From positions 6,352,550 to 6,416,549 of the forward strand of contig NW_006921532.1 in NCBI RefSeq assembly GCF_000340215.1: 64,000 bases of DNA, in the 5' to 3' direction. The position numbers and the translations under genes were made by a program. How positions within the stretch are numbered: position 1 is the stretch's first letter; the number at the start of each line of letters is the position of its first letter. This stretch comes from Pseudocercospora fijiensis CIRAD86 (taxonomy: Eukaryota; Ascomycota; Dothideomycetes; Mycosphaerellales; Mycosphaerellaceae). Positions 1-12,002 of this stretch are shown here, in pieces. The notes beneath the pieces were generated by a model. The model did not search any database, was not told the origin of the DNA, and saw nothing but the letters and a program-made list of their open reading frames with translations.

Positions 1-1148
1 ATCTTCCTTTCCTTATCGACCTAATATAGGAGGAGTTTGAAATGTACCTATAGTATATACGTACGATGCCTAAGTCTAAGCAAGAAGGCCGTAATGCCCT
101 TTAAACTTATAGTATAAGCAACTAAATCGTCCGCTAGTACCCTGCCCTATAGCTCTTAGCTGTCGCCCTTCGACCTAATTACGTATATAAGCTTATCTCC
201 GTCCCTAAGTCTACTAAGTTCTTTAAGGTTAGCGGTACTTACGAAAACTGTCCTTCTAAGGAGTCTGCTCGTCTCGGATAAGATATAGTTAAGCTCGCAG
301 CTAGCGAGGGTGCTAGTTACCTACGTATTAAGGTCTGCCTTATATCTAAGGATAAGACTAGCTGCTCTACTATTGTCGAAGGCATATATTAGCCCGAGGT
401 CTTTGCGAACTAGGTTAAGAAGCTTAAGGCTCGTAGCCTAGTCCTACTAAGCAAGATCGGCAAGCTTACTAACAAGCACCTTACCGACGACGACCTCGAC
501 TATATGTTCGATAGTTAGCCTAATAGTAAGGGGCGCAAAGCGGAGTAGATCCTTAACCCTCTAAAGGAGTGCGAGGTCTCTATTTAGATACTACACCTAC
601 TATATAGTAATCTAAAGACTAAGAGCAACCGTATATTAATTAACCTAGGCTACTCTCGCGTTATTAACGGCACTAAGGTTAAGGGCTACGAGAACTTAAT
701 AGTCTCTTAGGTTGCTAAAGCGCACCGCAATCTAACTGCCCTCCTAGCCTCTAACTCCTTCGTGCTATTCGCTTTCCCTACGGCTATCTTAGTCGAAGGC
801 CTCGGCTATATCTCCGACGCTCTAGTTAGTAGGATTCCTTAGTTAAGTTACGTTGTTTAGAACGAAGTTGAACAGATCCTCTAGCTTAATAACGAAGGAC
901 TTAAGGAATATCTATACGATTAGGAGAAAGCTACGACGGAAAAGGCTACTAACCTCCTCGTTAATTAAGCTTTCTACGAGGGATAGTACTTCGGTACTAA
1001 TAGCTTTAACGTATGCGGAGGAGATTTCGAGAACCGACTAGCAGATAAGGTTATTGCTAGTAAGGATTACGGCGCGTTAAAGCAATAGTAAGTCTGTATA
1101 GTGTTGCTTAGGAAGTTGTTTTTGCATAATTATAGCATCTAGGATTAA
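1..1148 (+). pseudogene. Extra ORF of family A (C-terminal part), RIP-damaged
   Basis: This frame aligns without gaps to the 3' part of the extra ORF at 33529-36324. It is interrupted by many in-frame TAG and TAA codons and I saw no TGA. Stops fall mostly at the same codons in both copies, as expected if CAG, CAA and TGG were hit in each. The frame closes with stops near 1086-1092 and again at the TAA that opens the 25-bp near-palindrome (1146). I recognise no domain. Between about 672 and 830 it differs from the other copy at many third codon positions, including transversions, while the protein stays similar. That argues that this was once a selected protein. Confidence 0.75.
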
Positions 1149-1170
1149 TGCTACCCCGGGGGTATTATTG
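1146..1170 (+). repeat. 25-bp near-palindromic ORF-boundary motif (copy in truncated A)
   Basis: The motif reads TAATGCTACCCC, then a central G, then GGGGTATTATTG. The centre is a CCCC/GGGG palindrome. It lies just after the extra ORF, at the same place as in the complete copy (36322). Confidence 0.85.
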
Positions 1171-1263
1171 CGGAGTTCTAAGAATAGCCTTGGCTAAGAG
1201 CGCTAAGGATGCATATATGTTTGTTTTAAGCGCGCATAATATAAAACGTGTCTAGTTAGACAC

Positions 1264-1278
1264 GAAGAAAGGGAGGGA
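1264..1278 (+). other. Polypurine tract of truncated family-A copy
   Basis: Fifteen purines (GAAGAAAGGGAGGGA) directly abut the LTR start at 1279. This is the expected primer for plus-strand DNA synthesis in an LTR retrotransposon. The same tract is at 36438-36452. Confidence 0.85.
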
Positions 1279-1557
1279 TATTAGCTAGTAACCTGCCCTA
1301 TACCTATAGGCTAGTTTTAAGCCTATATAAGAGGCCTCCTTCTATAGAGTAGACAGATTACTAACCTCGTATAGCACATTGTTTATGTTACACTTCTATA
1401 ATGCCTATATTGCAGGGCTCTAGTTATTAGCCTAAGCGACAGTCTCGTCATCCTATCTTGCTAAACATAGCTACCTATATTGCTATAGGTTATATTACCC
1501 TCGGTAGCCTATACTATTGCTACAAGTAGTAGTAGTAGTATTAGTTTCCGTCCTTTA
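1279..1557 (+). repeat. LTR of family A (3' LTR of truncated copy)
   Basis: This 279-bp repeat matches 24447-24725 and 36453-36731 in length and sequence. It starts TATTAGC and ends CTTTA. The canonical TG...CA ends have become TA...TA, as RIP would produce. It contains a short (TAG)n run near its 3' end. Confidence 0.93.
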
Positions 1558-4500
1558 GTATCTCCTTAGCAACGCTATCCTTAACCCTCCTCTATCCTAT
1601 ACGCCGCTTTATACTATCTAGTATACTACCTCTTCGAGATCTACTATCTACTTAACTTCGACCCTATCGCTTATCCTACTTTCGAACGCTACGAGTTTCT
1701 TTATAATAATAATAAGCGAGATCCTAAAGATTAAGCGCAAGCCTCGTAGCGGCCCGGATCCTAACTTGCGGCTCTAGCTACTAGATATTTAGCGAAGTAT
1801 ATCTTACTACTAGAAGATCAATTCTTTATAAGCGCTATACGAGGAAATTGTTAGGCGATATAGATTAAGAGCGCTATCTCCTACTTTCTCTACCGTATAT
1901 CTCAAGACTAACGTTATTCTAAGACCTTTATCTATAGATCTAGCTACGGTCGCTTCGACAAGGTTAGGTGTTCGGGTAGAGAGTAATAGAGCGGCTAAAG
2001 CAGGTCCGAAGAGCAGAGTAGGTAAGCGTAGAAATCGTCGAAATTAGGGCACTATAATCGAAGGAGGCAAGTTAGTACTCTAGATAGAGTTAGCGGTTAA
2101 GGAAGACTAAGATAACGAGGAGGTTAAGCCGGATAGGGATAGCTTCTTAGTATAACTACGACTTTCAACCTCCTATAAGCTTAATACATTCGATACCTAA
2201 GATTGCTAGCAATCTAATACGAGAGGACGTATAGTACGCGCGTGCTCGTCGAGCAAGCTAGAGAAGCCTATAAGGTCGACTAACTAAATTAGAAACTTAT
2301 ACTAGCCCTTAGAATCTAATCGCACGCGGTATGTTTTTAGTAGGATAGTAGTAGTATCGTACTAAATAAATTAAACGTCGCTATTAGGATCCTACTTACA
2401 ATCCTCGTCTAGTAACCAAATTTTCTTTAATATTATTAGTATTAGCTTGCGATCCTAGATAACGATAGTAAAATAGAAAGCCTAGATAAGGTCGTCTCTT
2501 AGAAAGACAAAGGTATTCGATCTAGATAAACCGAAAGAGTAGTAATGCTTTCTAAGGAGTATTGCGAGGTCGAGTTTGCCTATACGTCTCGTGCGGCGTC
2601 TTGCAATTCTAGGAGTATCCGGATACTACGTTAGATTAATTATCCTTATTCGGTTTTGTCGATGCCGTAGCATTATATCGGCTTTCCGGGAGACTAGAAT
2701 AATTAGAGCGATAGGTGTTAATCTAGATAGCACAAACTACGAAGCTATAATAGGTATCGAGCGTATACTTTATTCGGACATTTCCTTAGGTTTACTATAC
2801 ATATCTGTCTAGGTCGTCCTCGCTAGGCAACCTAAAGCATGTCTAATCTATATACTCTGCATTATTATATTCGCGGGTTAGTTTAATCTATAAGAGACTT
2901 ATACCTACGACGACGACTTAATTAGTAGGGGTCTGCTTAGGGACAGTATCTATATACTAATTGATTATTAAAGATATACGCGAAATAGGTCTACCCTAGT
3001 CTATAATAGAGCTCGACTCTTTCGAAGACCTTTTGCTAAATGTAGCTACGTTTCGGCGCAGTGTGTAAGATAGATAACTATGTTTTAGGACCGCTTTTAG
3101 GTACGGCCTCTATAGGACTAAAAGACTATACTATACGTGTTAACTTACAGTGTCTTAGACCTCGTCGGACGGCTAAGCCTCCTAACTACGGCGCGAAGCT
3201 CGCCTTCCTTAAAAGCGTGCAAGTCCTAAGTGTTCGGCTTAATATATTTTGCCTCATCCCTAGCCTCTACTATATTAGTCTATTTAGTATAAACTAAGAG
3301 TCTGAATTAGCTGCCTCTATCTCAGGCTATTCTCGCTTTATGCTCGTAACTTTCCTTATATTCTACGTATACCGGATCTCGGGTCTTCTTAATATAAGAG
3401 GGTTATATAGATAAAGGCTTAGTAAAGGCATTTAGGGTAGAGTTTAATATAAGACTAGTGCTAGTCTTATAGTAGTAGGGTTTAGCACTTATAGGCAGTA
3501 TTAATACTAGTAACCGGTTTCTATAGTTAGCTAGTTCTAACTCCTAATATAGGTTACTTCTATTTAAATACTCTAACGTCTTAACGGTATATCTGCTCTA
3601 GGATATCGTATAGGCTACTACCGGCAAGCCCTTAAGTACGAGCGTCGTAATCTAAGCCGTATATTATAGTAGCTAAAACTTATATAGTATACTACTAAGT
3701 ACTCTACTAGGATTATAGTAAGATAGAAATAAAGACGCTTAGCGGTAGCGTTTAATACTAGCCGGTAGATAAGGTATGCCCGGGCCGATTAGATATATCT
3801 AGAGGGCTAGTTTAAGGCCTAGTAGGCTAGTAGCGCCGCTATAAGTAGCTACGGCGTCCCCGTTAGGCTATTAACTTAGTACTTCTACTCGTACTATATA
3901 ATTTCTAAACAACCTTACCGCTACTTCCGTACTCGCTAACTTAATAGGCGCCCCTTAGCCTCCTACTACTTCCGTATCTCGATAGGTCTATCTAAGCGCT
4001 ATTAGTAATAGTATCCTTAGTCGCCTAGACGCCGAATATATCGCCGCCGTTATTACTAGAGCTCTTATAGAGTTCTATAAGAGAGTATATAGCTTGCGAT
4101 TATAGCTACGAGAGGGACTAATTTATATAGGACGCCGTAATTATTAAAAAAGACTAGTCTACGATACGAGACGGATACCTATAGCTATAGTATAAAATTT
4201 AGCTCGCGCGACCCTTATTAGAGAGATATACTTTCGCTATCTATTAGTAGCCCGCGGTATAAGGTAGGGATAATATAGTAGGAGCGCGGCTACTAACCTT
4301 ATAATAGTAGCAAACTTGAAAGCGTATTAATAAGCGGTAGTAGAGAGCTATAGCGAATCGAGACTAGTAGATTAGGAGATAAAGCGTATTAAATTTAGAG
4401 GTCGCTCGACTCTTTCTAGTCCTAGGGAAGGAAGACTCTTAAAGATTTTAAGACGATAGACGCGATAAAGATTACGATCTAGGCAGACGTATATACTATT

Positions 4501-4739
4501 ATTAATACTTTTAGATAGAACTCGGGTTTAAGTATTATTTTGTTCTTAAGCTCGGGGTAAATATTAATTAAAGTATAGTAATAGCCGTATAATAGAAGGT
4601 AGTACGGCTAGGGGTAATGCGGCTAGTAGTAGTATAGTAAGTAGTCGCGATAGAAAGTAGGCTACTAGTATCGATTCTCTATTAGTAGCGCTAGAGTAGT
4701 ATTTTAGCGTACTAACTCCGCGCGTTTCTACTTAGTATC
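1558..4739. other. RIP-degraded DNA without an assignable gene
   Basis: No conserved domain could be read here. Two plus-strand stretches stay open (2576-2812 and 3061-3297), but neither resembles a known family and neither continues into a longer coherent frame. Composition (CpG common, CpA and TpG rare, TpA very common) matches the rest of the damaged compartment. Part of it could be the 3' continuation of the minus-strand unit above 4740. Confidence 0.5.
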
Positions 4740-6390
4740 CTTTAATTCTTCGGTAAGCTATCGAGTACGTATAACCTAGTAACCTCTATCTCCTTATAAC
4801 GCCGTAACTAGTCCTTCTAAAGCGTCCTACGCGTTTAAATATTAGAGCACTTAATCGGTTAGCTACTTAATCTGCGCCGCCTAGTTATATCTATAGCGCC
4901 TTATATTATAAAGTTGCTATTAGAGCTTTTTTAACCCTTATAATAGTCCCCTTATTATATATATCCTCGGTAGCGTTATAAAACCGCTCGTCTAGGTTAA
5001 GTCTATAGATCGTATCGTGCCTTAACGACTAGTAGAAGAGCCTTACGTAAGCGTAGAGCGCTGTTCTACCGCTATTATATCTAATAGGGAAGATATTCGA
5101 TACTATATATCCTTCTACCCCTTATATTTCTACCTTAAATATTAAACGCTATATCCGTAATTATCGGGTTCGACTTACGTATTCCTTAACTTGTAAATTA
5201 CCGGCTAGCGTTAATATTAAATAGGGGTCTATAAGCTTACCGACTTCTAGGGAGATTCTATTCTTATAGTCGAATACGAGATATAAGCCCTCGTAGTCGT
5301 AGATAGAGATCTTAATTCGTATTAGTATATTAGGATAGTCTTACGTAGTAATCGGATAAGATACTTCGTAAGACTAATTAACGCTATACTCCTTACGCTT
5401 CTCTATCGGACGCGATAAGTATAGAGACCGCGCCTTCGTCGCCTATACTAGTATAGTAGGGTCGTTACCTCTACGTTTAACTAGTATAAAAGGCCTACTA
5501 TAGAACTGCTCTATTTTTAGCGGACTATAGATCGGCCGTCTATAGATTAAATAGCGCGAGTGCCGGAGTAACGATAACTTAGTCGTTTAGGAGATACGCG
5601 AGGGTATAAAATAGAATAAACGAGAAATAGATAAGATATAGCTACTACGAACTCGGTAAGGTTGTATTATACCTAACCCTACTCTAGTAACGTCGTACGC
5701 TAAGGATTATATTAATCTCTTAGCGCTCTATAATTAGTCGGTCTTTAAATGCTTTATTATATAACGCTAACGTAAGGCATTCTATAGCGCAAATAGATCG
5801 AGGACGACGTAATATAAAAATTAGACATTAAACATTAATTAGCCGCGCGGCAAGTTATTTACTCTAACATCGAGTATTTATAAAGCCCCTCCGCTCTATT
5901 TAACTCGCGACTTACATATCCCGACTAAGAAAGAAAAGCAAACGTAGAAATTGTCGTAATACTAGACCTGCTAGCGTCGTACCGAAGAGATATCTCCTAC
6001 CGCTATATTAATACTCCTTTATCCCTTATAGTTTAGTCCCGTATCTACTAGTATAGGATTACGTAGCGTAATTATACTAGCGGACTAAGAAGCCGAGCGC
6101 GAACGCGAGTTTGTCTATTTATAAGCCCCGAGCGATACGGAACGCGAGCGCCTACGGAGTAGTATAAGGCGCGCCTAGTTTGAAATTTGTCTTAATCGAG
6201 GATCGAGGACCTTAAAGAAGGTATCGAAGTCGGAGAAGGAGTCTTACGTAGTATCGTCCTATAGACCGTAGCTCGCGCCTCGTGCCGATAGAATGCCCTA
6301 TTCGTTAATAGTTTAAGTATAAAAGACTCCGCGATGCTACGTAATATAGTCCTCGTATATAGTAACTAGGTCGGTAAGTGTAGTTACTAA
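4740..6390 (-). pseudogene. RIP-damaged coding-like frames, unknown protein (body of minus-strand unit)
   Basis: Read on the minus strand, long stretches make coherent protein broken only by TAG and TAA. One covers about 6390-5890 and is rich in Ser, Arg and Asp. Another covers about 5600-4740 and contains the peptides YSRPFILVKRRGND and LVFDYKNRISLEVGKLIDPY. I recognise no family. The two stretches are not in one uninterrupted frame, so introns or small indels must separate them. It probably continues the minus-strand ORF that starts at 7487, but that link is an inference. Confidence 0.4.
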
Positions 6391-6482
6391 AGTTTGATTG
6401 TTCTTAGTTTAACTAATACGGGACAGACATTGGAATAGCTTAACATTCTTGAAGTTGTGTTTCTAGGAATCTTAATCGTACG

Positions 6483-7487
6483 CTATACGACGAAAGCCGC
6501 TAATAGCAAGTATATATAAATAAGCTACTCCGCCTTAATAGATCCTATAGTCGCTAATAATAAAAACGGATCGCACGGTGTCGATATAATCCCGGATATA
6601 AGAATATGCTTCCTATCGGCGCGATTCTTTAATAGGCATTCTAGGTAGTAGATAGATAGAAGGCTCTATCTAGAGGATTATAGAGAGATTAGAGAAGGCA
6701 AAAAATAGTTTAGCCGCCTACGGCTCTATACGAATTTACTATAATAAAAGAGACTGTTATAACGAGAAGATTATAGCGACCTCTAAGTAGGCGCGCGAAG
6801 AGCTATATAGGCCTCTAACGTCTTTCTATTTATAGTTTATATCCTCCTAATTTAGGTAGCTGCCGCGAAGTAGTTAGATCTTAACTTAAGTATCGATATA
6901 AACCGACCTAGAACTAGATTTAAGCTATCGCATGCCTATACGTAGTCGGTACCAATTTCGCCCGGGTCTTACGCTAGCCTTCTACGCGGATTATAGGTAG
7001 CGCGTTTCCCGTAATAGATTAGCAAAAGCATTACTTAGACGATTAGCCTCCTCGAGTCGAAAAGTAGTCGAGCAAGCCTAATTTATAGCACTACCGTACC
7101 TATTACGTAAGGCTATATAGCATTCTATTACGACCGCTAAGACGCGGTAAATCGCTCCTAGAGCGTCTATAGGTAGGTGTCGTCGCCCTAGTCTACCTCG
7201 TCGTTATTCCTAAGACATTTTACGATCCGCTTTCGGATATCGCTTAAGGGCCCGAGTAGCGGCGAGTCGTTAGATAGATAAAGGATATTAAGCGCTATAT
7301 TATATAAGGGCGCTAAGACGTTTTCTAGTCTACGAATTTCTTCTTTACTTTTAGCTAATTGCGCCTCTAGGACTACAATCCGCCTTTAGGTATTGCTATC
7401 TTACTCTATAGAGCAGCTATAAGGCTCTAGGTTACTTCCCGATGCCTAGTTCGGCCTTACCTTCCCCCGAATCGTAAAGTTCGACAT
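6483..7487 (-). pseudogene. RIP-damaged ORF, unknown, probable 5' exon of minus-strand unit
   Basis: An ATG at 7487 opens a 335-codon minus-strand frame broken by TAG and TAA only. It starts MSNFTIRGKVRP and then has a charged, probably coiled-coil stretch around residues 35-60 (LEAQLAKSKEEIRRLENVL). Many later residues are Tyr, which may stand for lost Cys and His. There is no recognisable domain. It diverges from the plus-strand ORF at 7981, leaving about 490 bp between the two starts. Confidence 0.45.
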
Positions 7488-7980
7488 TTGCGCGATACGG
7501 TTATAGAATTTTAGCAAATCGAGAGCTTCGAGGTAGAAGGAAAGGTACCTATAAACTTAAGATCGACGATTGTCCGAACGTTAGTAAAACAAGCCCGGTT
7601 AGACGAAACAATACTTTATCGTATATAAGCGAGACTCTAGAAACGCTATACCCTAGTCTCTAAGATAGTAACACTTATCGGACGAGTAGTAGTCTTTAAA
7701 AGGGCCTACCCGTAGTAACGCCTACCCGACTACGATAAACCAAGTTAATAATATAAATATACGAGGTCGGGAATTCGTAGAGAAAGTACGGCGTAACGAG
7801 CCGCGGCCCCCGATTGCGCGGCGAATACGACCGCGTCGCGAGACAACCGATCCTACGCGCTCGACGTAGCTAGTAATAGGAGTTCTAGGGTATATCTAGT
7901 TATTAGTACTACTAGGCTAGCAATCCTAGGTCGATATAGGATTAGTTTCCTTCGCTATAATAGAACATCTTAACTATTTA

Positions 7981-8832
7981 ATGCCGAGGCCGCTACTAGC
8001 CGATACGCTAGCTTTTAACTTGCTAGCGAGGTTCGAGTAGTACTCGCTAGTCCTTAAGAGTAATATCGAGATAGCCTTAGCCGACTACGAAAAAGTCTAG
8101 CAGAATCGATTAGTAGAGATAGATAGTTACTACTAGGACCTAGAAGTCCTTATCGCTCGAGTATATATATAGGTAATAGGACAACATTAAGGCTGCTAGT
8201 AGACTATTGCGGTCTAGGACAATATCGACAAATCTATCCGAATTCGCCTAAGCCTAGTTATTAAAGTCCTAACCGATCTGTTACTTAGCAATCGCAGTAT
8301 ACGGAGGAACCTAAGAAAACTCTAATAGAGAAGTCCCGGCGTAGACTGCCTCTATAGGCTAATCCGAGAGTACTTTACGCCCGGTAGACTATAGGCGGAA
8401 GGGATTACAGCGCTTCTAAAACATAAGGAAAGAACTAGCTAATACTTGTCGTTACTAGAGATAGTACTCGCGGAAGAGTATCGAGCATTAATATAGCAGA
8501 TATAGGCGACAAGATACAGTCTCGGACAGATTAAAGGACGGGATCTGCCGGGCTACTCGAGCTCGTTTAAAGTAACGATAGCGCGTGCGTCGGGTCGTAA
8601 GCACGAGGGCACTATAGAGGCGCTGCTATCCGCGTCGTAGCAAGCGTCCTTCTAGGCTAAATATAGTATACGTCCCCTCTCCCGGGGCGACCGAGTATTC
8701 GGATTCCGCTCTACGGTCTATATAGCCTTATTACGGATCGTACGTTCGGCGGCTCGGATAGTAGTATAGTAAGTGCTAGGCCGGCTTACCGTTACAATTA
8801 TAGGGAAGCAAACATTTATACCGGCTAAATAG
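7981..8832 (+). pseudogene. RIP-damaged ORF, unknown helical protein
   Basis: An ATG at 7981 opens a plus-strand frame of about 284 codons with roughly fifteen TAG or TAA codons. It starts MPRPLLADTLAFNLLARFE and continues with charged, mostly helical sequence (IEIALADYEKV). After about residue 180 it becomes more basic. No domain was recognised. It lies upstream of, and on the same strand as, the BTB-like ORF at 8993, so the two may be neighbouring genes or exons of one locus. Confidence 0.45.
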
Positions 8833-8992
8833 CGGAAATAACGGGGTTAGCTACTTTTACCGTTACTACTCTAATAACCTATATCTATAGCTAAATATTA
8901 GTCTATTGCTCTTCTAATCTTCTATATCGGTTCCCTAACAGCCTCTAGTAGCTTTATCTTAGATAACGATACCTACCGCCTTATAGGGTAGC

Positions 8993-10465
8993 ATTGCTAC
9001 TACGCCGGACTACGCTAATCGAATACTCGTTCTCTTAAAGCATTATCGAAAGATATTTGTATCGTACGAACCTATATCTAACTATTCACCTCTCGCGCGC
9101 TCTAAGATCGCCGAGTTCGAACGTATACTAAAGCGAAACTTTAGTAGCAAGCTATAGCTATTTCGACGTACTAGCGAAGCGTCGTACGTTACGATCGATC
9201 TATCTAACGTCTCCTTCGCGGCGTTTCGGCTCTACTAGGTCTATCTTAATAGCGATCGCACGGACTTTCTAGAGTCTAGCGAAGACTACTCGTAGCTAGA
9301 GATTCTAGTCGACTCTATTGCTATCGGCGCTACCTTACAAGATTACAAATACTCTAAGCTCGCGGTATAGGCTCTCGATAGATATACGCGCTAGGTAGCT
9401 CTATACTTGTATATCCGAAAGTCCGTAGACTAGGTTCTTAATAAACTATAGACGTTAGTAGAGACGCAGGGCCGTAATACACTCGAAGGTCTCGGAGTAA
9501 CGGCACGTTTAGTCCTTAATATAGGCCTAGTAGAGCAAGAGCTACGCGGCTAATAAGCACTTATAGCGGCTAAGGCTAAGGGTATATAGCTAGTAGACGA
9601 GCTCGCTATTGTTCGCGATTAATACGACGCTCTATATACCGACCGTAACTAGCTAAATGCTCTATTTATTCGCGAGCAACAGATTGTTATATTAGAGAGG
9701 GAGTAGCGTAAGGAGTTATAGAAGCGTCTAGATACTATCGAAGAGCAGTTCTACTTAGAGAAGAAAGCGGTAGCGTAGCTACGCGAGCGTATCTAAGCGC
9801 TCTCCTATAGCGAGAGTAAGGCTCGCCTTAAGGCCGAGACCCTCGGGAAGCACCTTACTCGAGTCCGTAGCGAAGCTAGTAATATAAGCCGACAAATAAT
9901 AGAGAGTCTTAGCAGCCTTAATACTAGCGTTAGGAAGGGGGTTGGCACTAATAAGTGCGCCGGAGACTCGAAGAGAGGTTAATAGTTAAGCGCCTAGTCT
10001 ACTTCGGTTTAGCCGATACTAAAGCGCGCGCGTCCGGTGCCCGGTACTTAGAGCGAAGATCGTCTAATTGTCTTCGCCTAAGACAAGCCGTAAGGCTCTT
10101 ATAGTAACGAGAACATACTCTATAGCCCGAACAGCGATTAGAGCAGCTAAGGTCTATAGAATCTTAGCGAGCACGAGAGCGACTTTAAGGCGATAGTATA
10201 AGAGAATAGTCGTAGGAGTTCTCGACTATATACGTTTAAGAAAGCTCCTAATACGGTTATAAGATTACTAGCGAATAGAAAGCTATCGAGTATTAGAATA
10301 CGGGTAATTCAGGTTAGTCGCTTCGAAGCATACGATATCGTACTATAGAGACAGAATCGCTTATTTGTCGCAATACTTTTGTTAGCTCGACTAGGTTTTA
10401 CCGCTTATTTCGCTCTCTATTGCCTCGATAGATGCTTAAATCCTAATATAGGCAGCGATCGCTAA
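8993..10465 (+). pseudogene. RIP-damaged BTB/POZ-like protein with coiled coil
   Basis: One frame of about 490 codons reads through to TAA at 10463-10465, broken only by TAG and TAA. Residues 30-150 resemble the fungal BTB/POZ pattern: a segment with YVTIDLSNVSFAAFRLYQVY, then LVDSIAIGATLQDYKYSKLAVQALDRY, matching the usual 'F..Y...Y...L...LGE.LQD..Y...A..AL' layout. Next comes a long charged coiled-coil stretch (LEREWRKELWKRLDTIEEQF, the Trp codons now TAG), a Ser- and Asp-rich part, and a hydrophobic C-terminus (FVAILLLARLGFTAYFAL). The true start has probably lost its ATG to RIP. The BTB assignment is from pattern only and is uncertain. Such proteins are usually adaptors or transcription cofactors. 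Confidence 0.45.
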
Positions 10466-10473
10466 GCTAGTCT

Positions 10474-10481
10474 CTTTGCAC
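10474..10481 (+). repeat. Target-site duplication, left (CTTTGCAC)
   Basis: Matches CTTTGTAC at 11304-11311 in seven of eight bases. The single difference is C to T in a CpA context, as RIP would cause. Confidence 0.75.
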
Positions 10482-11303
10482 TACAGTTGTTAATTGTTAA
10501 TTGATTACAATCACGTACTAAATAGTATAATTGATTGTAAGTAATTAATTACAAAATCATAATTATAATTATAGTAGTAGGGGAAGCTAGGGGAAGCAGC
10601 CTGCCTTAGGCCGAGTAAGCACAATCTAGACCTACTCTAGTAAATAAGTAAGGTGCTTATTATTTCTAGATTATAGGATACTTAACTTTAGTATAGTCTA
10701 TAATTAATCCGGGATCACAATCTAGATTAGCTTAGCAATTTAATCCAATCTAATCTAGCTTGTTCCTACTAACTAAGCAATTTAGTTTAATTTAATCTAG
10801 CCCCTTTCTAAAGCAATCTAATTTAATCTAGCCCTTTCTAAAGCAATCTAATTTAATTCCCCCCCTAGAAGGGGCTAAAGGGCTAAATTAGATAGGCTTA
10901 GCAATTTAATCTAATCTAATCTTGCCTAGTCCTACTAATTTAGTAATCTAATCTAATCTAATCTAGTCGCTATTAAAGCAATCTAATTTAATCTAATCTA
11001 GGAGTCCTAGTAATCTAATTTAATTTAGGGGGGTCTAGATTAATTAGATTAATTATAGACTATACTACTTAACTTAGAAGAACCTTATATATTAAGGAGA
11101 CTAAGATATAGCGAGCTTGTTACTCTATTTAGAAGGCTAATAATAGCCTAATATAGTATAGAAAGCTGCTTTATTTATATTTTCGCCGAAGGAAGTAGTT
11201 ATTTAATTATAATTATTATAATTACTTTGCCAGAAATTATAACTAAAATTAGCGTAATTGTAAGTAATTATATAATTATAACGATTAACAATTAATAACT
11301 ATA
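10482..11303. mobile_element. 822-bp non-autonomous inverted-repeat element with 8-bp TSD
   Basis: The two ends are imperfect inverted repeats. The left starts TACAGTTGTTAATTGTTAAT and the reverse complement of the right starts TATAGTTATTAATTGTTAAT. An 8-bp duplication flanks it. The interior is AT-rich and holds many copies of a CAATCTAATTTAATCTAATC-like unit (about 10720-11040), and it has no ORF. An 8-bp TSD is typical of the hAT superfamily, but the termini do not show the usual CAGGG-type ends, so the superfamily call is tentative. Confidence 0.7.
10720..11040. repeat. Degenerate tandem array of an AATCTAATTTAATCTA unit
   Basis: The motif (C)AATCTAATTTAATCTA is repeated many times, with interruptions such as TAGCCCCTTTCTAAAG. 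It fills the interior of the 822-bp inverted-repeat element and has no coding capacity. Confidence 0.75.
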
Positions 11304-11311
11304 CTTTGTAC
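11304..11311 (+). repeat. Target-site duplication, right (CTTTGTAC)
   Basis: Partner of 10474-10481. Confidence 0.75.
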
Positions 11312-12002
11312 AAGGAAAGTAGTTAAAACCTTTTTAGTTAAAGCTATTAACTATAGTACGAGAGGGTCTACGATCGCGCTAGATCGCTAAATATCGTAAA
11401 TTCGGAGTAAAGTAGGCTGTTTACGAAGCTATTAGAGAGAGGGTTGCTTACCTATAGTAGACTCTAGCAGTCTACCGCCTACGCCGCATACGTGTTAGTA
11501 GTATATACGCTACGCCTACCTACCTGTCTCTAATCAGCCGCTCTATACGTAGCCCTAAGCAAAGCTAATACTCTAGCAAAGCGTCGAACGACAACTTATT
11601 CGAAAGTACAGATTTCGCTGTCTCTAAGCACTCGGAGTACACTATACTATAGAAGATATATTTAACTAAAGAGGGCTAATTTGACAAGATATCTAGAGAA
11701 GGCCGTTTTAGTAAAGGTAGCTATAGTAATAAAGCTTAACTAAAGAGCCCGTGTTTGATTATATTCATAGTTTAATGAATCTGCGACGACATCTCTAAAG
11801 TGAATTCTATTCTAAATCTAAGTTAAGACCTATTCCTATCCCCTATTGTTTTTATAGTTGTTTACTTGTTGTCCTGCCTAACAGTAAAACGCTATTAATG
11901 CAAATTCTACCCTTATCCTTCCTTCCCCTTTCCTATATCGTTTTCTAGTATTCGCGAGGTATCCTTTAATCTCCCTAATTTTTTAAGAAGCTTGTCTATC
12001 TT
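11312..12002. other. No gene seen
   Basis: Short coherent plus-strand fragments (about 11350-11640) are too brief to assign. From about 11640 the composition changes to ordinary-looking AT-rich, then C/T-rich sequence, which could be the upstream region of the ORF that begins near 12003. No promoter motif can be defended. Confidence 0.4.

Larger units (their letters stand above)
1..1557 (+). mobile_element. Family A Gypsy-type retrotransposon, 3' part only
   Basis: The stretch matches 35179-36731 of the complete family-A element almost base for base, differing mainly by transitions. It therefore contains the end of the extra ORF, the polypurine tract and one 279-bp LTR. The rest of the copy lies to the left of the window. 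It supplies an independent second copy of the extra ORF and LTR, which fixes the element's 3' structure. All three LTRs in the window end in CCTTTA and then diverge, so the boundary at 1557 is well supported. Confidence 0.93.

Noticed and set aside
853..1041. Two similar 62-codon open frames (also 36029-36217)
   Set aside because: Both are out-of-phase shadows of the extra ORF of family A. They are conserved only because the element is duplicated.
2820..3000. Copia reverse transcriptase, suggested by YTYDDDL near 2900
   Set aside because: The surrounding frame lacks every other RT block and the run of Asp codons arises from a CGA repeat.
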